Assembly (NCBI RefSeq): GCF_000420305.1
Contig: NZ_ATUR01000003.1
Coordinates: 62,001 to 126,000, forward strand
Reading direction: 5' to 3'
DNA: 64,000 nt
From: Novosphingopyxis baekryungensis DSM 16222
GTDB taxonomy: Bacteria > Pseudomonadota > Alphaproteobacteria > Sphingomonadales > Sphingomonadaceae
The notes beneath the pieces are model-generated. The model did no database searches. It was given only the letters and a program-made list of their open reading frames with translations, and was not told where the DNA came from. Positions 9,560-18,776 of the stretch are shown in pieces (positions within the stretch are counted from its first letter, which is position 1; each line of letters opens with the position of its first letter). The position numbers were made by a program, and so were the translations under genes.

Positions 9560-10749
9560 TGCTGTCGGTTGCGCAGGCGCAGCGGCGCATTCTCGCGCTC
9601 GGCCATCCCCTGGGCAGTGAAACGCTGGAAGTTGCGCGGGCCGCCGGCCGCTATCTGGCCGCACCGCTTCATGCCCAGCGCGATCAGCCGCCCGCCGACA
9701 ATAGCGCGATGGACGGCTTTGCCATTCGTTTCGCAGACCTGCCCGGCCCGTGGACCGTCATTGGGGAATCGCGCGCTGGCCATCCCTTCGAGGGTCAGGT
9801 CGCGCCCGGACAGGCGACCAAGATTTCCACTGGCGCAATCTTGCCGGACGGGGCCGACACCGTGCTGGTGCGCGAAGATGCCGGGATGGACGATGACCGG
9901 CTCAGCCTGAGCGGCGATGGTCCCGCAGAAATCGGTCGTCATATCCGGCGGGCTGGCGGCGATTTCAGGCGCGGCGATCAATTGCTGGCTGCAGGACAAT
10001 TGCTGGGGCCTGGTGCGCTGGCGCTAGCCATCAGCTCCGGCCTCGGAACGGTCGACGTCGGGCGCCGGCCCAGCGTGACCATCCTTTCGACGGGCAATGA
10101 GCTGGCGGCTCCGGGCAGCCTTGCCGCCGCCAATCAGATTTATGACAGCAACGGTCCCATGTTGTCGGCCATGATGATGGGTCTGTGCGGCGATGTGCAG
10201 CATCTCAGCGGCGTGGAAGATGATGAGGCCTCAGTTCGCGCAGCCATAAGAAGCGCGGATAATGCCGACATTCTGGTCACCATCGGCGGCGCGTCGGTGG
10301 GCGATCACGACCATGTCAAACCGGCACTGGTCGCCGAGGACGCAGCGCTCGATTTCTGGAAGATCGCCATGAAGCCGGGCAAGCCGTTGCTGGCCGGCAC
10401 GCGCGGGCGACAAGTGGTCATCGGCCTGCCTGGCAATCCGGGCTCCGCGTTCGTCACCGCGACGCTGTTTCTTCTGCCCCTGCTGCGACATCTGGCCGGC
10501 GCGTCCGATCCGCTTCCGACCGTCGGATATGCACATTTGCGCACCGCTCTGCCCGCAGGCGGCAGCCGTACGGAATTTTTGCGCGCGCAGCTGGACAATG
10601 GCAGCATTGCCGTGCTCGGTGCGCAGTCCAGCGGCCTTCTTCATACCCTCGCAGCTGCCGATGCGCTCATCCAGCGTCCAGAACATGCGCCGCCAGTCGA
10701 AGCGGGCACCATCATCCCCTATATTGCCTTATATAAGGGTAATGCTTGA
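9559..10749 (+). CDS. moeA: Molybdopterin molybdenumtransferase
   Basis: Inserts molybdate into adenylylated molybdopterin. The 396-residue product has the MoeA marks: PADNSAMDGFAIR near the N terminus, TKISTGAILPDGAD, ILSTGNEL, TIGGASVGDHDHV and GLPGNPGSAFV. An upstream TTG at 9544 is in frame, but the ATG at 9559 overlaps the moaC stop as TGATG and starts at [11 protein letters not shown], so it is preferred. lexA follows after 58 bases that contain its operator. Confidence 0.96.
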   Translation: MLSVAQAQRRILALGHPLGSETLEVARAAGRYLAAPLHAQRDQPPADNSAMDGFAIRFADLPGPWTVIGESRAGHPFEGQVAPGQATKISTGAILPDGADTVLVREDAGMDDDRLSLSGDGPAEIGRHIRRAGGDFRRGDQLLAAGQLLGPGALALAISSGLGTVDVGRRPSVTILSTGNELAAPGSLAAANQIYDSNGPMLSAMMMGLCGDVQHLSGVEDDEASVRAAIRSADNADILVTIGGASVGDHDHVKPALVAEDAALDFWKIAMKPGKPLLAGTRGRQVVIGLPGNPGSAFVTATLFLLPLLRHLAGASDPLPTVGYAHLRTALPAGGSRTEFLRAQLDNGSIAVLGAQSSGLLHTLAAADALIQRPEHAPPVEAGTIIPYIALYKGNA

Positions 10750-10773
10750 CGTTCTCCCCAAGGTTGCCTAAAC

Positions 10774-10788
10774 GTTCCTTATATGTTC
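10774..10788 (+). promoter_or_regulatory. LexA operator upstream of lexA
   Basis: GTTCCTTATATGTTC is an exact match to the alphaproteobacterial SOS box GTTC-N7-GTTC. It lies 19 bases before the lexA ATG. A TTGACG at 10746-10751 could serve as -35, with a poor -10 (TAAACG) 17 bases further on, so the box would sit over the transcription start and let LexA repress its own gene. The box is seen in sequence; its function follows from the known family pattern. Confidence 0.85.
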
Positions 10789-10807
10789 GGCCACCGGAGA
10801 TCGATCC

Positions 10808-11494
10808 ATGCTTACCGCCAAACAGCATGAACTGCTGACCTTTATTCATCAACGTCTGGAAGATGGCGGCATTTCGCCGTCGTTCGAAGAGATGAAGGAA
10901 GCCCTCGATCTCAAGAGCAAATCGGGCGTGCATCGACTGATCAGCGCGCTGGAAGAACGTGGTTTCATCCGCCGCCTGCCGAACCGCGCGCGCGCGCTGG
11001 AGGTGCTGAAGATCCCGGAAAAGGGCAATGCCGCACCAATCAAGCTGAGCGGCGCGTCGCCCATGGCCCAGTCCGATCGACCGGCCGGAGCCATGCCGGT
11101 GGCGGCCAATGACGTGATCGAACTGCCCTTGCACGGCCGCATTGCCGCTGGTGTTCCGATCGAGGCGATGGAGGGACAGAGCTCGCTCTCCGTGCCCATG
11201 GCCCTGTTGGGAACGGGCGAGCATTATGCGCTTGAAGTGTCGGGAGACTCGATGATCGAAGCGGGCATTTTCGATGGCGACTATGCCCTGATCCAGCGCA
11301 CACAGATTGCGCGGGACGGAGATATTGTGGTGGCGCTTGTGCACAATGAAGACGCAACGCTCAAATATCTGCACCGTGAAAATGGCCGTATCCGGCTCGA
11401 TCCGGCCAATAGCAGCTATATGCCGCAATATTACGCCGCGGACGAGGTCGAGATTCAGGGCAAACTGGCTGGTCTTCTGCGCCGCTATCACTGA
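10808..11494 (+). CDS. lexA: SOS repressor LexA
   Basis: Represses DNA-damage genes and cleaves itself when stimulated by RecA. The 228-residue product has an N-terminal winged helix (residues 1-65) with the recognition part [18 protein letters not shown]. The scissile Ala-Gly lies in [11 protein letters not shown]. The catalytic Ser is in [15 protein letters not shown] and the Lys in [17 protein letters not shown]7-GTTC box precedes it. Its last seven bases overlap the 3' end of convergent comEC. Confidence 0.97.
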   Translation: MLTAKQHELLTFIHQRLEDGGISPSFEEMKEALDLKSKSGVHRLISALEERGFIRRLPNRARALEVLKIPEKGNAAPIKLSGASPMAQSDRPAGAMPVAANDVIELPLHGRIAAGVPIEAMEGQSSLSVPMALLGTGEHYALEVSGDSMIEAGIFDGDYALIQRTQIARDGDIVVALVHNEDATLKYLHRENGRIRLDPANSSYMPQYYAADEVEIQGKLAGLLRRYH

Positions 11495-13710
11495 TGCCTT
11501 TTGGCATATGCGCTGCGCCGGGCGTGCGAAAGATTGCTTTGCGATCCAGCGGAGGCAGACTGGTCCGGCATTGAGCCCTGTCGTGCGTTATTGAGGGTCG
11601 ACCATGGCAGATGGCCGGTTTGAGCGGCGACAGTGCGCACCTTTTCGGCGGCAAGATCAATCGAAAGGCCGCCGGTTTGCTTCAGGCTCTGCCGATCGAT
11701 CTTGAGCCAGCGCGGACGGCAGCTTGCCGGCAGCCATCGATCGCTGATCATGATATCTGTGCGGCGGCAGAAGGCCGCCAGTTCGAGCGATGGCACATAA
11801 TATCCTGAGCGCGTCGCACCAATCGTCCAGACGCGTCCGCCCCTGTTCAACTGGACCATGCAGATATCCGCCGAGCAGCGGGCATTCCGGGCCTCGCTTA
11901 TGGCCGATGCGTCCTGTTCGGTTCCGGCATTTTCGCCCAGCATATCGCGGATATAATCGCCAGCGCTCCCGCGCAGTAACGCAATGCCGCCCTGCCCGTT
12001 CGAAAAAGCGACATGCCGGCCATCGCCGGTAATCAGGAGGTCCGGCATCGGCGTTGCGATGGCGGCCGCGCTGCCCATGGCCATCGGAAGCAAACCCAGC
12101 CAACGTATTTTGGTTTTCAGGAGGCAGATCATCAAGCCGCCTAGGACGGTCATGCCGAAAATGGCGGATGGCATGGACGGCAAGGTCGCCACCGCGCCCC
12201 GTTGGCTGGACGTGATATGCGCAATGTCGAGCAGTAGACCGATTGCATGTTCGCACAGGAACCAGAACGGCGCGCCCATGCCCACAATATCGAACAACAG
12301 CGCGAGGGCCTCCAGCGGCATGACGACGAACGTTGTGAGCGGGATGGCAAGCACATTGGCGAACGGGCCATAGAGACCGGCCTTGTGAAAATGATATATC
12401 GCGATCGGCATCAGGACCATTTCGACCACAAATCCAGTCAGGAACAAGGCCGCGATGAAACGCCAGCACCGCGACACGAAACCGCGGTCCTGCCGGGCGA
12501 CAAAAGCGCGCATCAGGGGCAGTTCGTGCAGCGCCACAATCGCCGTGACGGCCGCGAAACTCAGCTGGAAGCTGGGGCCAGAAAGGGACTGCGGCCAGAC
12601 GATGAGCACGATCAGCGCGCCGGTGGCAATCAGACGCAAGCTGATGGCCTGCCGTCCCAGTGCCATCGCGATCAGGACCAGCAACGTCGCAACGCAGGCG
12701 CGCACCGTCGGCACCTGCGCGCCCGTAAGCAGCGTGTATCCAATCGCACCGATCGCCGCGCCGCTGGCGGCCACCAGCGGCACCGGCACACGCAGAGCGA
12801 GCGGACCGATCAGCGCGACCAGGCGGCTGATCAGCAGATAGATCGCACCGACCACTGCGGTGACGTGGAGGCCGCTGATCGACAGCAAATGGGCCATGCC
12901 GCTGCGCCGCATCGCTTCGGCATCGGCCTCCGGAATGGCCCCGCGATCGCCGGTCGCCAAGGTGGCGCCCAACGCGCCGGCTGCCCCTGGCATGCTTGCC
13001 TGAACATGCCGGGACAAAGCCTTGCGCCATCGCTGCCATCGCGTCTGCGCGGATCCGGCGCGCAATATCTCGAAATCTCCGATCATCGAGCCGGTTGCGC
13101 CAAACTGATCGAACCAGGCGCGGGCGGCAAAATCATAGGCACCGGGAACAGCGGGTCCGGCGGGCGGCATCAATCGTGCTTTCATCCGAACGACGGCGCC
13201 CTCCCGCACGGCTTCGCTCCGGCTGTCAGCAGGGATATTGAGCCGAATGGTCGAGGGCAGACCTTCAGCCCCCATGGGTGCGATGGTCCAGCGCACCAGC
13301 TGCCGGGCTGGCAGTGCCGCGACATTGGTCACCTGCCCGGTCACCGCGACCACATAGGGCCTGGCCAACCTGTTCGGCGCGGACGTCGTGGCATGCCACG
13401 CGATATTGCCGGCGCCCAAAACCAGCATCAGGCCGGAAATAGCCAGAGCGGTGCCGAGCCGCCGATGCAGGCCCGTGGCAACGCCAAAACACATAGCGGC
13501 CAGCGCCACCAGCAACAGAACTGACAGGATCCTGTGGCCAAAGGTAAACCAGAGCGCGATCCCAGCGCCGAACATGACCACGGCCCACAGCGGCAGCTGT
13601 TCGCGCTCTGCGTCCAGCCATCGTTCGACGGCTGCCAAGACCGGCGGCCAGCGTTCTGAGCGGCCATCTCTGCGGGCCTCCAGAACCTCGTGATATGGCA
13701 CCGATTCCAT
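11488..13710 (-). CDS. comEC: ComEC/Rec2-type competence membrane protein
   Basis: Family members form the inner-membrane channel for DNA uptake. The 740-residue product has an N-terminal DUF4131-like region with membrane helices, then the competence domain with [13 protein letters not shown] and about ten membrane segments up to residue 520. The C-terminal part (from about 535) aligns in position with the metallo-beta-lactamase domain, but no HxHxDH metal motif is seen. Such degenerate tails are common in this family. The start at 13710 gives [16 protein letters not shown]; the frame is open further upstream. The 3' end overlaps lexA by seven bases. Confidence 0.88.
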   Translation of the reverse strand: MESVPYHEVLEARRDGRSERWPPVLAAVERWLDAEREQLPLWAVVMFGAGIALWFTFGHRILSVLLLVALAAMCFGVATGLHRRLGTALAISGLMLVLGAGNIAWHATTSAPNRLARPYVVAVTGQVTNVAALPARQLVRWTIAPMGAEGLPSTIRLNIPADSRSEAVREGAVVRMKARLMPPAGPAVPGAYDFAARAWFDQFGATGSMIGDFEILRAGSAQTRWQRWRKALSRHVQASMPGAAGALGATLATGDRGAIPEADAEAMRRSGMAHLLSISGLHVTAVVGAIYLLISRLVALIGPLALRVPVPLVAASGAAIGAIGYTLLTGAQVPTVRACVATLLVLIAMALGRQAISLRLIATGALIVLIVWPQSLSGPSFQLSFAAVTAIVALHELPLMRAFVARQDRGFVSRCWRFIAALFLTGFVVEMVLMPIAIYHFHKAGLYGPFANVLAIPLTTFVVMPLEALALLFDIVGMGAPFWFLCEHAIGLLLDIAHITSSQRGAVATLPSMPSAIFGMTVLGGLMICLLKTKIRWLGLLPMAMGSAAAIATPMPDLLITGDGRHVAFSNGQGGIALLRGSAGDYIRDMLGENAGTEQDASAISEARNARCSADICMVQLNRGGRVWTIGATRSGYYVPSLELAAFCRRTDIMISDRWLPASCRPRWLKIDRQSLKQTGGLSIDLAAEKVRTVAAQTGHLPWSTLNNARQGSMPDQSASAGSQSNLSHARRSAYAKRHQ

Positions 13711-13789
13711 CCGTTGCCGATAGCAGGAATTGCCAACCAGGGGCAGCCGCCAGCGTGCTTTGGAATTGTGCAGTGCAACGCCCTTGACC

Positions 13790-13808
13790 TGAGGGCTGCC
13801 AGCCCTCA
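13790..13808 (+). other. Perfect inverted repeat between comEC and gltA
   Basis: TGAGGGCT-GCC-AGCCCTCA forms an 8-bp perfect stem with a 3-base loop. It is followed on the plus strand by TTTCC, so it could be a weak terminator or attenuator in the gltA leader. It could also be a protein-binding palindrome in the divergent comEC/gltA region. The base pairing is seen; the role is open. Confidence 0.45.
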
Positions 13809-13883
13809 TTTCCGTGGCACGGAAAAACGCTTTTCGACGAGCAACCGCGCTTGATCGGAAACCGTTATCGTCCGCACCTTGAT

Positions 13884-13914
13884 CTGCAGGCAAGGCATCG
13901 CCTTGCGCCTGCAG
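13884..13914 (+). promoter_or_regulatory. Long hairpin in the gltA 5' leader
   Basis: The left arm CTGCAGGCAAGGC pairs with the right arm GCCTTGCGCCTGCAG around a 3-base loop, with one 2-base bulge (13 bp in total). It ends 43 bases before the gltA ATG and has no T-run behind it, so it is more likely a stabilising or regulatory leader structure than a terminator. Confidence 0.45.
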
Positions 13915-13957
13915 GCCTCGGGCTGCTGACCAATGGATTACTTATACGGAGAATAGC

Positions 13958-15241
13958 ATGAACGACATCGCCAAGCTGGACCTGAAGGGCGAGACCCATG
14001 AGTTTCCCGTGTTGCAGGGCACCGAAGGGCCAGACGTCTTCGATATCCGCTCGCTCTACGGCAAGTCGGACATGTTCACATTCGATCCGGGCTTCAAATC
14101 CACGGCGAGTTGCGAGTCCGGCCTGACGTTCATCGACGGCGACGAGGGCGTTCTTCTCCACCGCGGTTACCCGATCGGTCAGCTGGCGGAGCATTCCAGC
14201 TTCATGGAAGTCTGCTATCTCCTGCTGAACGGTGAACTGCCGGACGGCAAGGAACTCGAAAAGTTCAGCTGGACGATTTCGCGCCACACAATGCTGCACG
14301 AGCAGTTGCGGCAGCTGTTTTCCGGCTTCCGCCGCGATGCGCATCCCATGGCGGTCATGTGCGGCGTGGTCGGCGCACTCAGCGCCTTTTATCATGACAG
14401 CACCGATGTGAAGGATCCGACGCATCGGATGATTTCCAGCCATCGTCTGATCGCCAAGATGCCGACGATTGCCGCCTGGGCCTATAAATATTCGATCGGC
14501 CAGCCCTTCGTCTATCCCGACAACAGCCTGTCCTATACCGGCAACTTCCTGCGCATGACCTTCGGCGTGCCTGCAGAACCTTATGAGGTCGATCCGGTGA
14601 TCGAACGTGCGATGGACCGGATTTTCATTCTCCATGCTGATCATGAGCAGAATGCTTCGACGTCAACGGTGCGGCTCGCCGGTTCGTCCGGCGCCAATCC
14701 TTTTGCCTGCATCGCGGCGGGCATCGCCTGTCTGTGGGGCCCCGCCCATGGCGGCGCCAATGAGGCGGCGCTCAACATGCTCAAGGAAATCGGTACGCCG
14801 GACCGCATTCCGGAATTTATCGAGCGCGCGAAGGACAAGAACGACCCGTTCCGCTTGATGGGCTTCGGTCACCGCGTCTACAAGAACTACGATCCGCGTG
14901 CGACCGTGATGCAGAAGACCGTCCGCGAAGTCTTCCAGGCCATGAACGTCAAGGACCCGGTGTTCGATGTTGCTCTGCAGCTCGAGGAAATGGCGCTTAA
15001 CGACGACTATTTTCAGGAAAAGAAGCTTTTCCCGAACGTCGACTTCTATTCGGGCATCATCCTGTCAGCGATTGGCTTCCCGACGTCGATGTTCACCGCG
15101 CTGTTTGCCCTCGCGCGAACGGTCGGCTGGGTTGCGCAGTGGAACGAGATGATTTCCGATCCAGGCCAGACCATTGGTCGTCCGCGTCAGCTCTACACAG
15201 GGCCGAAGCAGCGTGACTATGTCGGGTTAGACAAACGCTAA
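13958..15241 (+). CDS. gltA: Citrate synthase
   Basis: Condenses oxaloacetate and acetyl-CoA at the entry of the TCA cycle. The 427-residue type-II (Gram-negative hexameric) enzyme carries [31 protein letters not shown] with a catalytic His, [14 protein letters not shown] with the second His, and DFYSGIIL with the catalytic Asp. CGGAGAA precedes the ATG by four bases. The 247-base leader region holds two hairpins. It converges on the kinase-like gene at 15279, with a shared hairpin terminator between them. Confidence 0.98.
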   Translation: MNDIAKLDLKGETHEFPVLQGTEGPDVFDIRSLYGKSDMFTFDPGFKSTASCESGLTFIDGDEGVLLHRGYPIGQLAEHSSFMEVCYLLLNGELPDGKELEKFSWTISRHTMLHEQLRQLFSGFRRDAHPMAVMCGVVGALSAFYHDSTDVKDPTHRMISSHRLIAKMPTIAAWAYKYSIGQPFVYPDNSLSYTGNFLRMTFGVPAEPYEVDPVIERAMDRIFILHADHEQNASTSTVRLAGSSGANPFACIAAGIACLWGPAHGGANEAALNMLKEIGTPDRIPEFIERAKDKNDPFRLMGFGHRVYKNYDPRATVMQKTVREVFQAMNVKDPVFDVALQLEEMALNDDYFQEKKLFPNVDFYSGIILSAIGFPTSMFTALFALARTVGWVAQWNEMISDPGQTIGRPRQLYTGPKQRDYVGLDKR

Positions 15242-15267
15242 CTGCCCGTCGTCATATTCAAATTTGG

Positions 15268-15293
15268 CTCCTCCCGGTTCAGGCCGGGGGGAG
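15268..15293. terminator. Bidirectional hairpin terminator between gltA and the kinase-like gene
   Basis: CTCCTCCCGG-TTCAGG-CCGGGGGGAG makes a 10-bp GC-rich stem (one G-T pair) with a 6-base loop. The loop holds the stop codon of the minus-strand kinase-like gene, so that gene's last codons are part of the hairpin. On the minus strand it is followed by CAAATTTG. On the plus strand there is no T-run, so termination of gltA may be weaker. Confidence 0.6.
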
Positions 15294-16610
15294 TATCAAC
15301 ACAAAACGCGCCCCGACCTCCGATCCGTCGACCATCAGGTCGCCGCCCATGGCTCGGGCAAAACGACGCGAGATATAGAGGCCAAGGCCGCTTCCGCCAT
15401 CGGCTGAACGTCCCAACCGCTCGAACTTCTCGAAAACATGTTCGCGGTTTTCTTCGGCAATCCCGTCTCCCTGATCCTGCACAATGATGGCCGGGTTGCC
15501 GTCGATGATGGCGGCATCGACCGTCACGATTGTTCCATCGGGTGAATAATTGACTGCATTGCCAATCAGATTGACGACGATTTGAAGAACGCGTTTATAT
15601 TCGCCAGTCGCGGCCAGGCTATCGACCTCTCCCGGCGTCTGGATGGCGATGCCATGATCGGCCGCGCGAACAGCGAGCAGGCCGGCGGCGCGGCGGGCAA
15701 GCTCGCAACAATCGATCCGCTCCACGTCGAGCCTGAAACCGGGATGCTCGACAGTCTCCAGATCGCCGAAATCCTCGACCAGATCACGCAGATGTCGCGC
15801 GGCTGAAGCGATATCGCGCGCATAGGATGCGTAATTTTCACGCAAAGGCCCCCGCAAGCGCCCGTGAATGGTTTCGGCATTGGCGATGATGCGGCTGAGC
15901 GGCTGTTTCAGATTGGGGGTAACAAGCTGGGTCGGGGACGGCGGTGCTTCCGCCTGGCCCGGCGTGACGCTCGCCTCCGCTATCTGACAGAGATAGCCAC
16001 TGAATTCGCCTTTGCCCGAAAGCAGTGGCTGCCCGGCCAGCATCACGGCGCAGCCGTTCACCTTCGCAGCCTGGGCCTTGAACGCCTGCCGCTCCGCCAC
16101 GGCTTCCAGCAACGGAAAGCTGGCTGGCGGCGCAGTCTGAAGCTGCGCCCATTGGTTCAGCGCCTGTCCGATGTCCGGCTGGCCGATCCGCGTGTTCGGC
16201 AGCGCGCCGCTGATGGCCAGCACCCGCAACGCTGCATCCAGTTGCAGCTTCATTCCCGGCTGATGGTCAGACATGTCCAGGCGGAAACGCGGCGTCTCCA
16301 GCAGCGCATCGTCCCGCTCGCGTTCCTGCCACCCGGTGATCCGGATCGTTACCGATTCCTGATCGGGGGCCGTTTCCACGAGCAGCCGGTGGTCGCAACG
16401 CTCGTCGCTCACCTGAATCGTCCGGGCCAGTTTCATGCCCAGCGCCGCGCTGGATTCGCACAGGGCGCGCAGCGCGGGAAGCGCCAGGATTCCGCCGTCC
16501 TCGCCACCTGCCTGCCGGTGCAGTTCCAGCAAGGCGACATCCGCTTCCATCAGCAGACCGTCACTGGTGCACCGTCCGCAGATCGGTTCGCTCAACTGTT
16601 TTTCACGCAT
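15279..16610 (-). CDS. Histidine-kinase-like protein lacking the phosphoacceptor His
   Basis: A 443-residue soluble protein with a kinase-type C terminus. It has an N-terminal unknown region with CGRC, a PAS/GAF-like middle part (about 170-220), a DHp-like helix (about 230-285) and a HATPase_c domain. The ATP site looks intact: N box NLIGNAVNYSPDG, G1 DQGDGIAEE and G2 GGSGLGLYISRR. Where kinases have SHELRTPL this protein reads TPNLKQPL, with Pro (about residue 232) at the His position, so it should not autophosphorylate there. The ATG at 16610 overlaps the upstream gene by eight bases; a TTG at 16616 is also in frame. Last gene of a four-gene unit. Confidence 0.8.
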   Translation of the reverse strand: MREKQLSEPICGRCTSDGLLMEADVALLELHRQAGGEDGGILALPALRALCESSAALGMKLARTIQVSDERCDHRLLVETAPDQESVTIRITGWQERERDDALLETPRFRLDMSDHQPGMKLQLDAALRVLAISGALPNTRIGQPDIGQALNQWAQLQTAPPASFPLLEAVAERQAFKAQAAKVNGCAVMLAGQPLLSGKGEFSGYLCQIAEASVTPGQAEAPPSPTQLVTPNLKQPLSRIIANAETIHGRLRGPLRENYASYARDIASAARHLRDLVEDFGDLETVEHPGFRLDVERIDCCELARRAAGLLAVRAADHGIAIQTPGEVDSLAATGEYKRVLQIVVNLIGNAVNYSPDGTIVTVDAAIIDGNPAIIVQDQGDGIAEENREHVFEKFERLGRSADGGSGLGLYISRRFARAMGGDLMVDGSEVGARFVLILPPA

Positions 16611-17532
16611 CGCCAAAGCCCGATCCGGTTGCCGCGATCAACGCGCGAGCGGCTTTTTTCGACACTTCCTTATAATGGGTGAGATCCGGCACGCGGTCGG
16701 TCGGCGACAGCAGATCGGCGATGCCCTGCGCTTCCGATCGGCGAAAAGCGGCAGCGCGCAGCAACAGCATCAAACGCGCGCCGCCCTCGCCCAGCATCAG
16801 AACGACATCGTGCCAGGAGCAGCCCAGTTCCGAGGCAAGATAGCCTGCAAATAGGTCCAGACCTGCATGGACCGGATCCCTCAGTTCTTCGAAATTCTCA
16901 TCACGGGCCAGCTGTACGGCCAGCCGCGCGGACAAATAAGGAAGCCCCGCCGCTTCGTCATGCGCGGCCAGCAGCGTGGCGACGTCATGGGCGCGGTGCG
17001 GATCCGCCTTGTCACTACTGAGCAGTGCCGCGTCAATCTGCCGCACGAGATGCCGGAATATCGGCGCCGGCAGGTCATATCGACCGGACAGCCGTTCCTC
17101 GACCGTCCGGCTTCGCGCGGACAGCAGGGAAAAGATGCTCTCACTGAGCAACTCGTCATCATCGTCGATATGGCCGGAAAGCCAGACATTGGACCGCTGC
17201 CAGAGAGGCGCCGGCAATCGCTGGCCAAGCCGGAGCCAGGCCGCGTGCGCCATCAGGAATCTGAAGAGCGGCGGATGGTCGAGCAGCCGGCTGCGCTCGA
17301 TAATCGGCCAACTAAGACCGGGTTCTTCGCCCGTAAGATCGGCCTCTATCGCGTTGACCAGCGTAAACAGGATCGCGCGGGCGCTGGCCACGGTCGCGTC
17401 TTCCAACGCAATCTGGGACCGGGGAAACAGGCGCGCCGCGAGATCGGCCTGCAAAGCGGGCTGTTCACGCTCGATGCGCTCCGCTTCACGCAGCGGATGT
17501 TCCAATGGCCGTTGGCCGTCTGACACGATCAT
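16603..17532 (-). CDS. Unknown helical protein, weakly DUF2336-like
   Basis: I do not firmly recognise this 309-residue protein. It is predicted soluble, almost wholly helical and rich in Leu, Ala and Arg. Repeated segments such as LFRFLMAHAAWLRLGQRL and IFRHLVRQIDAALLSS recall the helical-repeat proteins grouped as DUF2336 in alphaproteobacteria; that match is tentative. It lies in one unit with the Hpt-like and membrane-protein genes upstream and the pseudo-kinase downstream (eight-base overlap). A TTAA-N7-TTAA box lies 40 bases before its ATG, so it may also have its own promoter. Confidence 0.7.
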   Translation of the reverse strand: MIVSDGQRPLEHPLREAERIEREQPALQADLAARLFPRSQIALEDATVASARAILFTLVNAIEADLTGEEPGLSWPIIERSRLLDHPPLFRFLMAHAAWLRLGQRLPAPLWQRSNVWLSGHIDDDDELLSESIFSLLSARSRTVEERLSGRYDLPAPIFRHLVRQIDAALLSSDKADPHRAHDVATLLAAHDEAAGLPYLSARLAVQLARDENFEELRDPVHAGLDLFAGYLASELGCSWHDVVLMLGEGGARLMLLLRAAAFRRSEAQGIADLLSPTDRVPDLTHYKEVSKKAARALIAATGSGFGDA

Positions 17533-17571
17533 TGCCCTGCTAGAAAGAAGCCCGGCTATAGGAAAGTGATG

Positions 17572-17586
17572 TTAATTTGGCTTTAA
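17572..17586. promoter_or_regulatory. Exact CtrA-type box (TTAA-N7-TTAA)
   Basis: TTAATTTGGCTTTAA matches the full CtrA consensus TTAA-N7-TTAA of alphaproteobacteria. It overlaps the stop codon of the membrane-protein gene and lies 40 bases before the ATG of the gene at 16603-17532, where an internal promoter could be. Such AT-only half-sites are rare in this GC-rich sequence. Binding is inferred. Confidence 0.5.
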
Positions 17587-18717
17587 GGCTGTGCGCTTGC
17601 GGCGATGCGAAACCCATCGTTCAGTAACGAGCGCCGCCAGACAGGCAAGGCTGGTAACGCCGATCGCCATCGGTCCCGCCAGGAGGCTGGCGATCATCAG
17701 GATCAGGGCCACCACCGGCAAGATCGGCACGATCATGTCCCAACGCCCGTCGAACCGGCGATCGGCACATAAGGCCGCCGACAGAACCAGAACGGCGCAT
17801 GCGATGATGGATATATCCGCGCGGCGCGACAGAAGAAGAACGGCCGCTGCCACCAAGCCAAGGCCGGCCGCGCTTCGCCAAGGCACGCCGCGATGATCCC
17901 GGCGATCCGGATCGATGCGTTCCAGCGCGCGATCCCCCGCAAGGGCCATGATCGCGGCCAGCGCCCCCCATGTGATCGACCCCATAGCCCCGCCCACGGC
18001 AGCCAGAAGCGCTGCTGCCAGCGGCAGATGCAGCAACGGCCATCGGGCAGCCGGTTTGCGCCGCATCAGGAGCAGCACGCCGCGCGCGATGGGCGCGGTG
18101 ACGAGCCGGTCGAACCAATGCGCCGACGGACTGCCGCCCACGGCTGCACGTTCGATCTGTCGCGCACCCTCCTCATTCGAAACGCGCACGGGCATGGGGT
18201 GCGACGATGCCTGTTCGCTGTCGATCCCGCGTGCCCCATCCTGCGTGAGCTGACGCAGCAGCGTGGATGCGACATCCCAGCTTTCCGGCAGATCGGCCCC
18301 ATCCGATACAGCGCGTCTGCCGAATGTGGCCACCCCGCCCCAGAAATGATCCCGGTCGAGCCGTTCCCATCCGCTATGTTCGGTCACCAGAACGGCTTTG
18401 TCGAATTGTTGAACAAATGCGAGCGTCTCCGCGCTGATCCATGCATCAGCTGCCACCAGCACAAGCCGTGCCTCCACCGGCAAGACGGCGTCCAGTTCTG
18501 CCAGCGTGCGGTGGTAGGACGCGCCTAGCCCTCTGCTCTTGATCAGATCGACCAGACGCGCAGCATCCGTCGCCGGCAGATCGCCGACCAACAGAAAACG
18601 GCGTACGCCGCTGCGCTCCAGCCCGGTGACCAGATGCTCCACCAGTGAACGTCCAAGAATCGATGGCTGCGCCGACGCTTGTCCAGTTACAAGCGCCAGG
18701 ATTGCAAACTTTTCCAA
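17572..18717 (-). CDS. Unknown fusion: Rossmann-like N domain plus multi-pass membrane domain
   Basis: A 381-residue protein of unknown function. Residues 1-110 alternate strands and helices (FAILALVTG, RRFLLVGDLPAT, RLVLVAADAW) and look like a sugar-nucleotidyltransferase-type or Rossmann fold, but without a clear nucleotide motif. Residues 205-375 hold about five membrane helices after DRLVTAPIARG. The layout recalls fusions of a nucleotidyltransferase to a CDP-alcohol phosphatidyltransferase, but the motif DxxDGxxAR of that enzyme is not seen (ALAGDRALERIDPD instead). TTG at 18717 follows GGAGG by five bases; a GTG at 18753 is in frame without such a site. Confidence 0.65.
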   Translation of the reverse strand: MEKFAILALVTGQASAQPSILGRSLVEHLVTGLERSGVRRFLLVGDLPATDAARLVDLIKSRGLGASYHRTLAELDAVLPVEARLVLVAADAWISAETLAFVQQFDKAVLVTEHSGWERLDRDHFWGGVATFGRRAVSDGADLPESWDVASTLLRQLTQDGARGIDSEQASSHPMPVRVSNEEGARQIERAAVGGSPSAHWFDRLVTAPIARGVLLLMRRKPAARWPLLHLPLAAALLAAVGGAMGSITWGALAAIMALAGDRALERIDPDRRDHRGVPWRSAAGLGLVAAAVLLLSRRADISIIACAVLVLSAALCADRRFDGRWDMIVPILPVVALILMIASLLAGPMAIGVTSLACLAALVTERWVSHRRKRTALKPN

Positions 18718-18776
18718 ACCGGCCTCCGCCCGCTCCCCTAAAGCGCAGAGCACGGGCTTGCAATCGCGGTGCGCCC

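Noticed and set aside
11493-11507. Hairpin ATGCC-TTTT-GGCAT at the lexA/comEC junction as a terminator
   Set aside because: Only five base pairs, no T-run, and inside the comEC coding end.
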